NCBI GenBank assembly: GCA_030847615.1
Contig: JAUMIR010000001.1
Coordinates: forward strand, 445,462,687-445,526,686
DNA length: 64,000 nt
Origin: Gambelia wislizenii
Taxonomy: Eukaryota; Chordata; Lepidosauria; Squamata; Crotaphytidae
Reading direction: 5' to 3'
Within the stretch, counting starts at the first letter, position 1, and every line of letters starts with the position of its first letter. The notes below the pieces were generated by a model. The model saw only the letters and a list, made by a program, of their open reading frames with translations. It had not been told where the DNA came from and did not search any database. The position numbers and the translations under genes were made by a program. Shown in pieces: positions 11,001 through 21,799 of this stretch.

Positions 11001-12477
11001 GCTATAGATGCTGAGGTGGGCCTCTAAAGGATATATGTATTGAGGGGAAATATACCCCATCCATCAGAGCACACATTTCAGCAAACCCTGCCTTTGAGGC
11101 TGGAAGGGAGGCCAAAGTTTCTATTTCCATAGATTTACAGGATGTTGGATATTGTTGCTGTCTCATGACAGATGACTTCAATTTGATTGGCTGCTGTGGC
11201 ATATCTAAGGACTCTGGAAAAGAGGCCATTCTTGAAGTGGGGCTTCCCCAATGGCCATCTGGACCACACAGTAGCATTTGACTAAGAAGGCCATTTTCTT
11301 GGACTTCAGAGGAGGCCATGGGTAAGGGATATTTTCCACGTAGCACCTGGCAGGGTTTTCTTTCAGGTTTTGAGTGGGTGGGACAAGCAGAAAAGACATG
11401 AGGCTTTTCTGTGATTATAGACATTGAACCTTCATGAGAAGAGATCTTTGGAAGCCATTTCTTGGATGCATTTTCTCCAGGACCTATAAATTCTCTTCGA
11501 GTAGAGGACACTGACTCTGGGGAGCCAATGGGTAACTGGGACTGGAAGCCTGGTGATTTAGACAAGACCTTTTTCAAAACAGAATCCACAGCCTGTGTCA
11601 CCCCCTGCATTAACTCCAGTTTTAATATATCTGAAAGCTTTCTTTCTTCTGAAGTTGGAATACATGAATTCATAATTCTAGCTTCTTTCTCTGACACGTT
11701 AGGGCCTTTATTCACAGGGATATTTTTTTCGAAATAATCTCTCTGTTGATCATTTATGACAGCACAATTACTGTTGTCCAGACTTTGTCCAAATGTTTCC
11801 TTCAGTGTGTTCATTGTTTTCTTCATACTCTCTTGACACAGACTGGAAACATGGAGCTGAGAAGGCTGGAAGAACCTTTCTTGAAGTTGCTTCAGCTGAT
11901 CTTGCAAAACATGGAGCTGATTTTTCAGCTGGAGATATTCTTCTGACTGGACGCGGCTTCTATCAGATCTTGCCAAAGATGTCTGCTGCAGAGTTTGCTG
12001 TTGAGGAAGTTTCTGCTTTCTCTTGTTATCTTGGTAGCCTTTCTTTGCTTTATCAGCACGGCGCTCATCTCCTTTCCCTAAGGTACAAGGCCCTATAGGG
12101 TTTAGCATGGAGTTCATTCCCTGGATAATATTTTCAACCCTGGCCCTCTTAGCTCCTAAGTGATCATGATGGAACTGACTAGAGTCACTCAAGACGTAAG
12201 CAGGTAACTGAGTCAAGGAGGAAGCTTCCCTAGAAGAGGCACCATTCCTGCCACTTTGCAACAGCAGTTCAGTTTTCTGTGAGGAAGGGAGAAGACATTT
12301 TGGATCCAACACACAATTGGCTTCTGACTGGCTAAGGAGGTATGATATTATGTCTGCATAGTAAGAAGCAGAAGAAAATAAATAGTCTCTTTCAACACAA
12401 AGTTCTCCTTTCTGTCCATCTACATATTCAGAACTGGAATTATAATTATATAAGTTGGGGAGAGTGTTCCCATTCAT
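4857..12477 (-). CDS. PROX2: PROX2, prospero homeobox protein 2 (four coding exons)
   Basis: This is a nuclear homeodomain transcription factor of the Prospero family, paralogous to PROX1. The coding exons are 12477-11056, 7960-7802, 6029-5835 and 5036-4857; all junctions are phase 0 and the total is 651 codons plus TAA. The ATG at 12477 was chosen because a good acceptor (TTTTGTCATCTCAG) ends at 12491, so the open frame further upstream is intronic. The amino-terminal part has a conserved [13 protein letters not shown] basic block and a leucine/glutamine-rich coiled segment around [19 protein letters not shown]. The carboxy-terminal ~155 residues form the homeo-prospero domain ([46 protein letters not shown]). 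From memory human PROX2 is about 590 residues, so this protein is longer in its divergent N-terminal region. It lies head to head with DLST, about 9.4 kb apart. 5' UTR exons were not identified. Confidence 0.92.
5128..5357 (+). mobile_element. Tigger/pogo-like MITE
   Basis: This short non-autonomous DNA transposon has inverted ends CAGTTGTCCCTTCGTAT and TACGGAGGGACAACTG and is flanked by TA, as expected for Tc1/mariner-pogo insertions. The interior (GTGGATACCAAAATCCATGA) resembles the Tigger/MER2 group known from mammals. It sits about 90 bp upstream of PROX2 coding exon 4, inside the intron. Related copies are at 9548, 33413, 41289 and 48712. Confidence 0.7.
5835..6029 (-). CDS. PROX2: PROX2 coding exon 3 (homeodomain core)
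   Basis: Sixty-five codons run from acceptor CCACAG to donor AAG|GTGAGC. They encode [20 protein letters not shown], then [18 protein letters not shown] and [11 protein letters not shown]. This is the most conserved part of the Prospero DNA-binding domain and identifies the family beyond doubt. Confidence 0.95.
6530..6655. repeat. Short foldback repeat, DNA-transposon type
   Basis: The segment reads AAAAATCTTGTGGCATTTAA ... CTGATGAAGTG ... and then AAGATTGTGCCACAACAAAT near its end. The two ends are inverted relatives of each other. Similar sequence occurs near 3690-3790 and 23640-23815. The superfamily was not determined. Confidence 0.45.
6954..7214. mobile_element. Non-autonomous DNA element with GAGATTATCA ends
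   Basis: The left end GAGATTATCAGACAGG matches the inverted right end TGTGATAATCTC. A longer element with the same inverted ends lies at 13195-13822. There is no coding capacity. It lies in PROX2 intron 2 or 3 and probably has no bearing on the gene. Confidence 0.5.
7243..7440. mobile_element. hAT-like MITE (imperfect palindrome)
   Basis: The element is almost palindromic. It opens with CACTGTTATAGTGCTATTAT, followed by TCCACTTTAACTGC, and closes with GCAGTTAAAGTGGAATAATA, followed by a CACTG-type inverted end. The interior carries AGAATTCTAAATGCCCCTCC and ATCCCAGGATTCCACAGG. Relatives are at 8875, 14716, 15745, 19020 and 52737. The superfamily is inferred from end sequence and general appearance. 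Confidence 0.6.
7802..7960 (-). CDS. PROX2: PROX2 coding exon 2
   Basis: Fifty-three codons run from an acceptor ending TCTAG to donor CAG|GTAAAA. The exon opens the homeo-prospero domain: [20 protein letters not shown], then [16 protein letters not shown]. The acceptor has a weak pyrimidine tract, but the phase-0 join with exon 1 and the protein match support it. An alternative acceptor 16 bases further in (TTACAG) would break the phase. Confidence 0.9.
8875..9075. mobile_element. hAT-like MITE, second copy
   Basis: It has the same layout as the copy at 7243: ACACAATTAAATCACTCTGA at the left, the TTCCAGAATTCCACAGGATG interior, and GCGGAATCATAGCACTATAG at the right. It lies in PROX2 intron 1 and is non-coding. 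Confidence 0.55.
9160..10180. repeat. Possible solo LTR, split by a MITE
   Basis: This GC-richer block has repeated CCAAT-type motifs (CCAATCCGATC, CCAATCAGAG, GATTGGCTGG) at 9300-9400 and an AATAAA-containing stretch (ATCAATAAAGTTG) near 10110. Such composition is typical of a retroviral-type LTR. Precise ends and target duplications were not found, so the call is weak. Confidence 0.25.
9548..9776 (-). mobile_element. Tigger/pogo-like MITE (reverse copy)
   Basis: The ends are CAATTGTCCCTCCGTATC and GAAGGGACAACTG with flanking TA. The interior is the reverse complement of the 5128 copy. It appears to have landed inside a longer GC-richer repeat (about 9160-10180) whose two parts flank it. 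Confidence 0.65.
10870..11001. repeat. MITE-like repeat next to PROX2 exon 1
   Basis: The sequence CTCCAGGTGTTGTTGGGCTA and its later inverted counterpart CAATAACACCTGGAGG form a hairpin-like pair. The ACTACAACTCCCATCAT-type core is a widespread small repeat; relatives occur near 12940, 18030, 30130, 42790, 55840 and 56230. It lies 55 bp inside intron 1, just after the exon 1 donor. Confidence 0.5.
11056..12477 (-). CDS. PROX2: PROX2 coding exon 1
   Basis: This large exon of 474 codons starts at ATG 12477 and ends at the donor GGG|GTATAT at 11056/11055. It encodes the divergent N-terminal regulatory region: a basic [10 protein letters not shown] block that looks like a nuclear localisation signal, a basic RKQKLPQQQ stretch, a Leu/Gln-rich helix, and the [11 protein letters not shown] block shared with PROX proteins. 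The exon probably begins at 12490, with 13 bases of 5' UTR. Confidence 0.9.
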
Positions 12478-13194
12478 GTCTTTTTCTTCTCTGAGATGAC
12501 AAAATGGCAGCCAACAAAAAACAAAACAGCAGGAATTATTTAGGTAGTAAGACTGGAATTTGGTCACAATCCATGATTTTGAGACCAAAAATGTGGGGGT
12601 GTTTTACACTTCTGATAGGTCGGAAATCTGGAGCAGCAAAAAAAAGGCGGGGGAAGAGGTTTTAGAACAATTATCCAGTAGTTTTAACTCCCCTGCGCAC
12701 ACACAAATTAACCTTCACTTTCAAAGAAAACAAATCTTTCTATTCAAATATAACCATTTATGTAGAGAAAACGGAAATTCTGGTATCTGATATTGCATTG
12801 GAAAGGTAACATTTTACAATTTACCCCAAGGTTTTACTCATTAATTTTAAGTAACTATACAGTATTCCACGCTTCATAAAGGAGGGATTTAGAGCATCCC
12901 TAACTGATGCCCTTAAGTCAATTAACCCTGTTCATTGGTTATGCTGGCTGAGTCTGATAGGAGTTGTAGTCCAAAACCTCTGGAAGGCACCACATTGGGA
13001 AAAGGTGCTGTTACCTGGCCTTGCACCTCCTCCCTCTTATAATTCATAATTCAGCATATTGGACACTTCATGAGGTCTAAGGCAGACCAGGGTCAACCAC
13101 AGATAGTGGAGGTCACTAGGACCTATGAAGATGTCATGAAAATTCCCCAACAAACACACCCAGGACAAGATTAATGCAAAACCTCTTAGTCAGT

Positions 13195-13822
13195 GGACAT
13201 CATCAGATGGGGCCAAAATGCCCTGTTACTGCCCCGCCACCTTCTATCCCGTTCCTGCCATGGAATGGAGGTAAATGTTCACACACTTACCTCCATTCTG
13301 CTGCAGGAACAGGCTCCCTCCCTCCTTGCCAGCCAGCTGTAAATGCAGCCATCATTAGGCTGCCTTTACAACCGGCCGGCTGAAATCCCGCTCGTTCTCA
13401 TGAGAGAACAAACAAGAGGGAAATTCAAAAATACCCCCCCCAGCTGTCAAAGCAAGAAATAAAATGAAATAAAATGCAAAAATAATTTTTTAAAAAATAA
13501 CCTGGTGGGGGGAAGGGTGACACTTACCTGGATGTCCCCTGTTCATGGCCAGAAGTGCTCAGACCAGACCTCCTCCCCCGTGCCTGTCATCTCAGAACAG
13601 GGACGGGGCTCCTTTTCCCATGTCTCCGAGTATGTGACAGACATGGAAGAATATGGAAGAGGTGTTCTATTCACTATGTTTCATTGTGAATAGAATACCC
13701 CAGGAGCAGCACAGGGGCAGGACGGGGGCAGGACGGAAGGGGTCGATGTCATCAAAAAGGGATTCCCTTTCTTGACACTGTTCCATTCCTGCACTAGAAT
13801 ATTAGCCCCATCTGATAATCTC
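13195..13822. mobile_element. DNA element with ATCAGATGGGGC inverted ends
   Basis: The left end GGACATCATCAGATGGGGCC pairs with the right end GCCCCATCTGATAATCTC. It is a roughly 630-bp non-autonomous element related at its tips to the one at 6954-7214. The interior is GC-rich with a poly-C run near 13433. No transposase is encoded. Confidence 0.5.
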
Positions 13823-14715
13823 TTGTGTCATTACGGAGGAATGTGCTGATCTTCCCTGGATGCACCTGGCAGTAAGTCATACTCCAAAACAAACGGTGAC
13901 CAGAATCCCCATTATCCACAAAATATCCACATCACATCTTTTTCCCTGCATAATAAGGAGGGAATAATAAGGCTGCCATAAACAAATCAGCCTTAATGTC
14001 TCAGCCATTAGCGGCAATCAACAAAGCCAGATTTTCTTTTGTTTAACCATGGGAAACCCATCTAAGTATTGTTTTACACACAAAGCACCCCTTAAGGATA
14101 CAATATTGGATATAAATATTACCCTCAGCTAATAGCCATGTGTGCAACAGTTGGACACCATTGCTCTGCTGGACTGCTATACCACCCTCAGCTCCAAGTC
14201 TGAGTATTCCTTTGCTGCACAAACCTCTGCTCTTCAGGCTGGTAAATATAGCCCACAACTCCCCAAATCTATTTCCCCATCCCAATATTTCTCTCTGCCT
14301 TGACTTTTTGTTAGCCTTGTATGGTTGTCTTGTCAGCGTGAGTGCAGATGTGAATGCTTCTGCGATTATTTTCCAATAAAAACCATTATTAGTTTGCAAT
14401 AAAAACATTTTTATTTCATTTTGGTTTGGAGACTCATCAGTGAGTACTGGTATACACAAGTGCAAAGGTCTCATAAATTACCCAACTTCTCGCAGCCATA
14501 CCTTTGAGCTAATTAAAATTCCTCAACTTAATATCGTAATTTTGGTATCACAAGTGAGTCTTCACATACCCCAGCAATTCGAGTAACACTGCTATTATTG
14601 GTCTTACAAATCAATAAATCAAGACTGTTTCTGTCTGCCCTCAGGCTTAATAACATCTAACAAGACATGACAGATAAGGAAAACAAGAAAACTCCAACAC
14701 CAACCACAGACCCCT

Positions 14716-14952
14716 TCACACTACACAATTGCGTGTGAGAGAGAGAGAGACAGAGAGTGTGTGTGTGTGGATGAATGAATCCATGCCATGTCTGCATTCT
14801 ATGAACTCCTGGGTTTTCTAGTCTTGTGAGGCACTGAAGTGCTCTGTCTGAGAATTCTAAAGTCTCCTCCGCAAACTGCAAATCCTAGAAGTCCATTGGA
14901 TGGAATCATGGCAGTTCAAGTAAATTCCTAGTGGTGTAACTGTGTAGTATGA
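14716..14952. mobile_element. hAT-like MITE with GA/GT microsatellite
   Basis: The inverted ends CACACTACACAATTGCGTGT and GGTGTAACTGTGTAGTATG flank the family interior (GAGAATTCTAAAGTCTCCTC). A GAGAGA/GTGTGT simple repeat lies at 14736-14769. Confidence 0.5.
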
Positions 14953-15744
14953 AACAAACACACTTCTTAATCCTATATAGGTCTTATAAAGTATTATAGC
15001 ACAGTCCAACATTTTGGTCTTATCAGCACAGCCTGCTGGGAAGGAAACAAATTCAAAGAATGGAAAGGCCAAAAAAACTGGCATTCTTCCCATTAGCCAA
15101 TCTAGTATATTCTATCGAGAAAGGATTCCCAAAATAAGAGGTTCTACTACTTCCCACAGACGATCTCTGCTCCTGGACAAATCCTTTACTATGCTATTGC
15201 CCTGCACAGTTTGTTAAATGCTGTGATTGATTCAAATGTTGTTGTTTTACATTTGTTAACTTCCTACATTTTCACACACTTTTTCCAGCTTTTTTCTTAC
15301 CACAGAAAATCTACTGAGGAGGGGAAGATAGAACAGGTGCATTCAATGCCTTTTGCCTGGTAGAGCTAGAAGCCACCTGTTTAGAAGCACACAGACATTG
15401 CAGAACTGTTCTTAAAATGCCTAATACTGTATTCTAATATTAGGATTGCCTAATATTTAATCAAAACCCATCCTCTTGGCAAATCTTGGCTTCCTATCCT
15501 TTCTTCAGGATATATAGTGGACAATAGATTCCTTCCTTTTCTTCATCGTGATATTATTTTACCTACTTTTCCCCTGGGTGAGCCCTGCTGTGACGAAGTA
15601 GTCACTTCAGGCGGCAGATTCTGAGCATCGTATCAATAAGACAGACAGCTCTAGCTTGTGGAGCACAATCCACCAGGAACATTTCTTGTGGAAACTCCCT
15701 TACAGTGAGTGGGACTTGGTACAAGAGCACAGCAATAGTCTTTG

Positions 15745-15967
15745 GGTGCCTCTACACTGTAGAAATGATGCAGTTTTGACACCACTTTAAGCGCTGTACC
15801 TCTATCCTTTGGAACCCTGGTATTTGTAGTTTTACAAGGTCTTTAGCCATCTTTACCAAAGAGTGCTGGTGCCTCACAAAAGTAAAAATCCCAGGATTCT
15901 GTAGGGTGGAGCCATGGCAGTTAAAGTGGTGTCAAACTGTATTATTACTACATTGTATGAGATGCAC
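15745..15967. mobile_element. hAT-like MITE
   Basis: The left end CCTCTACACTGTAGAAATGA, followed by GCAGTTTTGACACC, pairs with GGTGTCAAACTGTATTATTA, then CTACATTGTATGAGATG. The interior carries the family signature CCCAGGATTCTGTAGG. It is non-coding. Confidence 0.6.
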
Positions 15968-16959
15968 CCTTTGTGTCTCATCAATCAATCAATCATGCTA
16001 TAGTGCTATCTATGTACATGGTATTTTAGAAATACAGGTATGACAGGTACCTATCTCAAGGGGCTTACATAGGGCTTCAATACAGAGTACTCCAGGTGCT
16101 ACCAGGAGGAAGAATAGAGCTTGGAAAAGCTGGGGGGGAGGGTTGGACTACTACTTCCAGAATGTCCCAGACAGCATGGCCATATGGTCTAAAAGCAAGC
16201 TCTTCAATGCTGAATTTACAAATAAAAAAAATAAAAAAAAACTCTATGCCGCTCATCAAATTCTATGAATATGACCTGGTGATCACAGGAAAAAAGTATA
16301 ATCTGGAAACACAAACTAGACACAAAGAAACAACAAAGGAATGGGACGGGGTGGAGAATGAGGAGGCAGGCAAATAATATGGGATCATTTCAATTACACA
16401 CACCTTAGCTTCATTATAATAAGGTGTAGATTAATGTGCTTTAAGCAGCTAGCATAGACCTCCACAGTATATTATGTCTTGCATTTATTAGTAAAACCTT
16501 AGTGTGTTGGGTTGCTGTTTTGGAGCTTCTGCCAGAGGCACTAAAATTTGGGGGTGGGGCAGCCATTCAATAAATGTCTACCTTTAATCTTTCCTCCTCC
16601 CCCCATTAAAATTCCCCAGTTTCTCCAACCTTTATTCTAAATATTTGTCCATTGTAACCAAGCAGATCATACACCCCACCATTTTCTTAAACTTGTCCTC
16701 GTTCCAAAACTGAAAGTCTTACAAAATTTTGAAATGTTGTTTTAGGGCATTTTGTGTTTCTGCTCTGCTAACAGAGCCAGACTAATGTTGGTATGGTGGA
16801 GATAGGCTAGAACTGTAATCGCAGGAGGGATATTCAGTTTATGTTGCAAAGCCCATGCTCTTTTTACACAGATTCTATAAGCAAATTTCCAAGAAGCATA
16901 TATCCAGAGTGTTAGCCATACAACAAAATAACAAAATCCAAAATGCACATTTTGGTGAT

Positions 16960-17143
16960 ACTTTTATTTGGCCAGCCAAAAGACTAAAAATACATTACAC
17001 AAGGTTTTGAAGTTCACAGTTTTCTTCATCAGGCATGTCTTCCCCTAAAAGGACCTTTAACATCTATGCATGAGGAAGAAGCCTGTGAACATCAAAAGCT
17101 TGCATAATGTATTGTGCACCTTTGGTAGCCTAAAAAAGGTACC
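16960..17143. repeat. Foldback repeat of about 185 bp
   Basis: The left arm (TGATACTTTTATTTGGCCAG ... GAAGTTCACAGTTTTCTTCA) is the inverted counterpart of the right arm (GAAGAAGCCTGTGAACATCA ... GCCTAAAAAAGGTACCACTG). It is an imperfect long palindrome, probably a decayed DNA transposon. Confidence 0.5.
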
Positions 17144-18189
17144 ACTGCAATGTGGGGTTGGTTTGGGGGGAGGTGGATTTGGCTATTTTTCAAGGACCAG
17201 TTTGAAAGGGAATCTGAAAGAAAGAAGCAATTGTGCTGAGTTGGGAAAGAGGGAAATCAATGGGACATATTCATTGGGGAGAGCATTAGAAGAAATGATA
17301 AACATGGAAGGCACTGACATGTGCATTTCTCCTGATGGAAGCCTGTTGTTTTTTAAAACTTCAGTAAAAACAGGCACAGAGAAACACTCCTACATTTTCT
17401 CTACAATCAGAAGAACTACAAGTATTTTAAAAGCATATTTTAAATAACAACTGTCTTATTCTCTGTTTATTATTAGTCTGCAAGGCTGGCCCAAAACATT
17501 TTGATACCTGAAGTAAAGGACAAGATGACATCCTTCTTGCTTTTCACATACAGAAGCTGCCAGACGAATACTGACAATGGAATAGCAGCCCCCACTATAC
17601 CTGAGAACACCAGACCAGTATATGAGATTAGGACGGGCAATGCGGCACATGCAGTTCTGTTTTTTGACTGAGGGGAATGGCCAAGGGGTTTAGAAGAAAC
17701 AACCAAGAGGCACCTGTTGCTGCCTCCCTGCATCTGGCATCTGAAGCAGTTGCTACACTCTTCCCAATAGCAGGGCCATCTCTGTCCCTGTATGCGTCCA
17801 TCTATTAGAATATGTTCTACATGCTTTCATCCCTCTGTTTAGGGCCAGTTGCAAGACTTGCCATGGTGTTAATAATAATGATGATAATCTGCATAATCTT
17901 GTTTAAATATCTTTATAAAAAGAATATAAAGTTCTTCTGAACACAGTGGGAAAACATTGGTACAGTTTCCCCAAAAGGCATGTCCAAACCCCAAACAGCC
18001 AAATTTTTCTGTCATGATCTGTCAGCCTTTCCCAACCTGATGCCTTTCAGATTTGTTGGACTACAACCCTCATCATCCTGATCCAGATGTTCAATGGTCA
18101 TTTTTTGCCCAGGAGGCTGCCTAGGGAACTGTAGTCCAATATCTCTGTGGGGCACCAGGTTGGAGAAGATTGATCTAAGTCATGAAATA

Positions 18190-18322
18190 GTAAGGGGGTA
18201 TTCACAAAGTCAGGCAATGTCAAAACTCCTCTGAACAAATCCCCCACACACCTAAAAAACATGATAGGGAGTTCCTATGGTTGCCATAAGTCAGAAACAA
18301 CTTGAAGGCACACAACAATAAA
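18190..18322 (+). repeat. Partial squamate tRNA-type SINE (3' part)
   Basis: The stretch AAAACTCCTCTGAACAAATC ... GTTGCCATAAGTCAGAAACA, then ACTTGAAGGCACACAACAAT, is the body and tail of the SINE family seen complete at 57772 (plus) and 63015 (minus). The tRNA-like head is missing. Confidence 0.6.
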
Positions 18323-18384
18323 TCCACATTGTACAGTTTTGGCAGTCTGATATTATTTAAGCACATGGCCCCATATTGTGATAT

Positions 18385-18995
18385 TTATAACATGGGTCTG
18401 AAACATGGGTCACCTATCGCCACCACTTATGACTCCTCAAACGCTTTCATCAGCGCTGTTTACGTACAATCCTAAATATACACTGGACTGACTATGTGAC
18501 GAATGTTGCTGTCCTTGAGCAAGCAGGGATCACCAGCATTGAGGCCATGATATTGAGAACACAGCTGCGCTGGGCAGGGAACGTTTCTAGGATGGAGGAC
18601 CATCGCCTCCCAAAAATAGGACTCTACGGTGAACTCGCCACGGGTCAGCGTAAGAGGGGTGCTCCAAAAAAGCGATACAAGGACACCCTGAAACAACATC
18701 TCAGGCTCGGCCAAATTGATCACCAACAATGGTCCGCCCTGGCCTCACATCGGGAGGCATGGAGACACACTATCCACAATGCTGCAGCCTTATTTGAGAA
18801 CTCACGCCAAACAAGTCTTGAAGAGGAACGACAACGCAGAAAGAATCACAACCCGGAAACATCACCGAAGGAAACCTTCTGCTGTGTTTTCTGCAACCGG
18901 ACTTGTCTATCTTGGATTGGCCTTTTTAGTCATCAGTGCGCCTGCAGAAAACGCAGGATGAGTCCTTCCTGAATCTTGGTTTGCGAAGAAAAGCC
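18385..18995 (+). mobile_element. RTE-like LINE, ORF2 C-terminus
   Basis: This is the best preserved copy of the family in the window. The frame at 18496-18972 is open for 158 codons and encodes ITSIEAMILRTQLRWAGNV, then [36 protein letters not shown] and a C-terminal Cys/His motif (CCVFCNRTC ... SHQCAC) that looks like a C2HC zinc finger. Upstream, 18396-18490 continues with TWVTYRHHL-type sequence. The 5' reverse transcriptase is absent, so it cannot move itself. Exact clade is uncertain. Confidence 0.75.
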
Positions 18996-19019
18996 AGAGA
19001 GAATTTGGTAAAATGCTTA

Positions 19020-19150
19020 GCATCCTCTAGTGTTCTAGAGCTCTCTGGAAGAGAATTCTAAGTACTTAATGAAACTAAAAATCCCAGGATTCCATAGCAT
19101 GGACCCAGGGAAACAGTGGTGTTCATGTGCTATAATTGCATAATACTGAA
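19020..19150. mobile_element. hAT-like MITE fragment
   Basis: Right half of the family: AGAGAATTCTAAGTACTTAA, AAATCCCAGGATTCCATAGC and CATGTGCTATAATTGCATAA. The left end is lost. Confidence 0.45.
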
Positions 19151-20608
19151 ACAACCAGATGTTCTCTCCAAAACAACCTCTTTCTAAAAAGTACACCAGA
19201 AAGTGTCCACAGAATTTACTTGCATGATTCCTATACAGTCCCCAAATCCTACTGAGGCATACACCAGATAGGTGGTCCCTGATTTTCTTACCCGTCTCTT
19301 TATTCTAAGCTGCCTTAGGTCCTCTATTAGGACAAAGGAAGGAAAATAAAAATATAAATAAGACGCTGTAAAAGTAATCAAGAATACTTTTATCTACCTC
19401 CAAATTATAATTAGAAAGAAATTTAAAAGAGAATACAGTATAAACATTAGAAAAGAAAACACAACAAAGAGATACTATCAGGGAGATATTGTAAAACCAG
19501 GTGCTTCTATAAGTTGCAAGAAATAGTTCCTCTTAACACAAAAAAACCTATCCACTACTGACCATGAGGATTTTTCTTCGCATGTGTTCAAGGAGAGAGA
19601 ACACTCACCTTGGCTGCCACAGGTATGCAGACAGTGCTACCTTGTACTTTCAAAGAATATGGAGGTTTCTGTTGAATGAGGAAGGGGGCACTGGATCATT
19701 GTCACTGTCGTTCAAGATCCCTGTAATCTAGGCACGACTGCTTCAGAGAGGGGTGTGAGGGTGGCCAAGAGCAGCCAACCAGCTTGAAGAAGGCCATGAA
19801 TATGCACAGAGAGGGAGGCAGTGGTCAAGTTCCCCTTAAAAAAAGATTCCCTTGGATATTCCCAGTGCATAAGAAGTCCAAAACACCCAACAGTATGAGG
19901 GCGGAAACTACTTATTTATTTTATGTTTCACTCTTGTTTAACCAATCTTGCAGCTTTTAAAACAACATAAAAACTTTGCAGAGGAAGATGTGGGATGACT
20001 GCACACACTGAGAACAACCATTCCTTTTTCAAACCACTTTTAAATTTCCTTTGTATCTCATCTCATCAAAGTCAAGTACTGTACAGTACATTCAAGAGCC
20101 TCCTGATACGAATGGCCAGCGCAATTTCGTATCAGGATCGCAATGGAAGGAAACAGGTCAAACATGAATAACGCCTGGCTCACCAATGAACCCAAGGCCA
20201 GTTGCTGTGCTCCTGGGCCTGCCTTATTAGTGTCCTGAACAATTGCTACCCTAAGAGGTGGGGGGTGCTTTAGAGCCCCACCTGTGATGCCAACATCACT
20301 ATTATTATTTGGGGAAATTAGCTCAAATGGAAGCCTGCAAGAGGAAGGTAACTTCAAGGCTCTTTTCACCTATGTATACCAGTATTAACTTTACAAAGCA
20401 CGCCAGTTAAAGTGAAATAAAGTATTTTATTGGAATAACACAAAGTGAACTCACATACACAACATGTGTAGCTCAGTCTACCATATGTTTTACTTTTGTG
20501 GATGATGCAGATATTGTACAATGGTTTTATGTCTATTGTATGCTTTATGATTGTTGCACACTCCTTTGAATTTTTTAGAAGGGAGCAATTTATAATAAAT
20601 ATCTATAT

Positions 20609-20984
20609 CAGTGGTTCTTAATCCTGGATCGTGGACCCCCAGAGGGCAGCGATGTCCTCACTGGGGGTCCGAGAAGGTCTTAAGGTTGCTTGGCCCACCT
20701 CCTCTATGCAGCGGAGTGGCCACATGACAGGAGCCAAGGCAAAGGCAGACTGGCTAGCTGGGGCTGTGCATTGCCATTCAATCCTTTCCAGCCACAAACT
20801 TGCAGGAAGAAGCAGGAGAAAAGCCTTCCTTCCCCTTCCAGTGCCTCTGAGGTTTCATGGATGGCATAACTGTATCATCATCATCATCGTTATGGTTTTA
20901 AATCTTGAGTTAAGTCTTGGGGTTGTGTGACAACAAAATATATTGAAAGGGAGTTCCTGGTAAAGAAAAGGTTAAGAGCCACTG
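20609..20984. mobile_element. hAT-like element, CAGTGGTTCTTAA ends
   Basis: It begins CAGTGGTTCTTAATCCTGGA and ends GGTTAAGAGCCACTG. The flanking octamers ATCTATAT and GTCTGTAT agree at six of eight positions, fitting an 8-bp hAT target duplication that has aged. It is non-coding. Relatives are at 24099 and 27362. Confidence 0.65.
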
Positions 20985-21224
20985 GTCTGTATCGACACTG
21001 GAATCCAGGTTTCCTCAACGGTTTCTTATGGGGAGTTCTGACTTTCACTCCGATGGAGACAGAAACCAAACCCCAAACCCAAATTATGTTAAGAATGTAA
21101 TTGAAAATTTAGCTTTGAGTGAAAAAGAGAAATTGCCAAACCATCACTGGAAAATTTTTTGGCCGTGGTTTAATGAGACAACCCCAGCAATAACTTAAGG
21201 GATATCTTTAAATAAATATTTTAT

Positions 21225-21500
21225 TATTATTATTTTGAATTTTTGTATTATTTTGTATTACTATTTTCATTATTTTTTCTTTTCCACATATGTATAACCG
21301 TAATGTGTAACGTCTAATTTTAGTATAACGATGTAAATATAATGTTCATTGGAAAAGAAAAAAGAGTGATTATAGTGTGTTTGGATTAAGAGGAAAAATG
21401 TGTTAGTATTAGGATAGATAGTTTTATTTTTGTATTAATAACAAAAGAGGAAAGCATTTTTTTAAAAAAATATTATTATTATTATTATTATTATTTGCGT
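21225..21500. repeat. AT-rich simple repeats upstream of DLST
   Basis: There are TTATTATTATTATT-type runs at 21221-21235 and again at 21470-21495, in a strongly A/T-rich stretch. This ends abruptly at the GC-rich DLST promoter near 21590. Confidence 0.7.
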
Positions 21501-21689
21501 AATTGTTAAGGCCTTTTGCGGTGAGGTGTATTTTTCAGTACTGTAGAATGGTCTTATTTCAATAATTTAAAAAATCCTAATCCCCCAAACCGGGGTTCTG
21601 CGTACATTGTGAGGTACCATGTAGCCACCCCGTCGAACAACGACACACCGGCGGCGTCCCTGAGGGTGGTTCCTCCCGCCCACTTTCCC

Positions 21690-21699
21690 GCGCGTGCGC
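21690..21699 (-). promoter_or_regulatory. Putative NRF-1 site
   Basis: GCGCGTGCGC reads GCGCACGCGC on the minus strand, which is the NRF-1 core (GCGCAYGCGC). It lies about 150 bp upstream of the DLST ATG. Binding is inferred, not shown. Confidence 0.55.
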
Positions 21700-21799
21700 C
21701 TTCTTCCCTTGCGGATTTGGTACGGCCCACTCCGCCTGACCCCTCTCGTCAGCCCTAGTTGGTCGGTCCCAAGCCGCATCCGGCCTTTGCCGGGCCTGG

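Larger units (their letters stand above)
12600..21590. other. PROX2-DLST intergenic region
   Basis: I see no gene here. The few longer open frames (for example minus-strand 14043-14474, 143 codons) have no recognisable domain and no supporting splice structure. The region mostly holds the small DNA elements, LINE and SINE pieces listed separately. Undiscovered 5' UTR exons of PROX2 would lie in this span. Confidence 0.6.

Noticed and set aside
12478..12588. Extension of the PROX2 frame upstream to an ATG at 12588
   Set aside because: A strong 3' splice site ends at 12491 and the extra 37 residues look like intron translation. The ATG at 12477 was preferred.
14043..14474. A 143-codon minus-strand open frame between PROX2 and DLST
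   Set aside because: It has no recognisable domain, no splice or promoter context, and lies among repeats.
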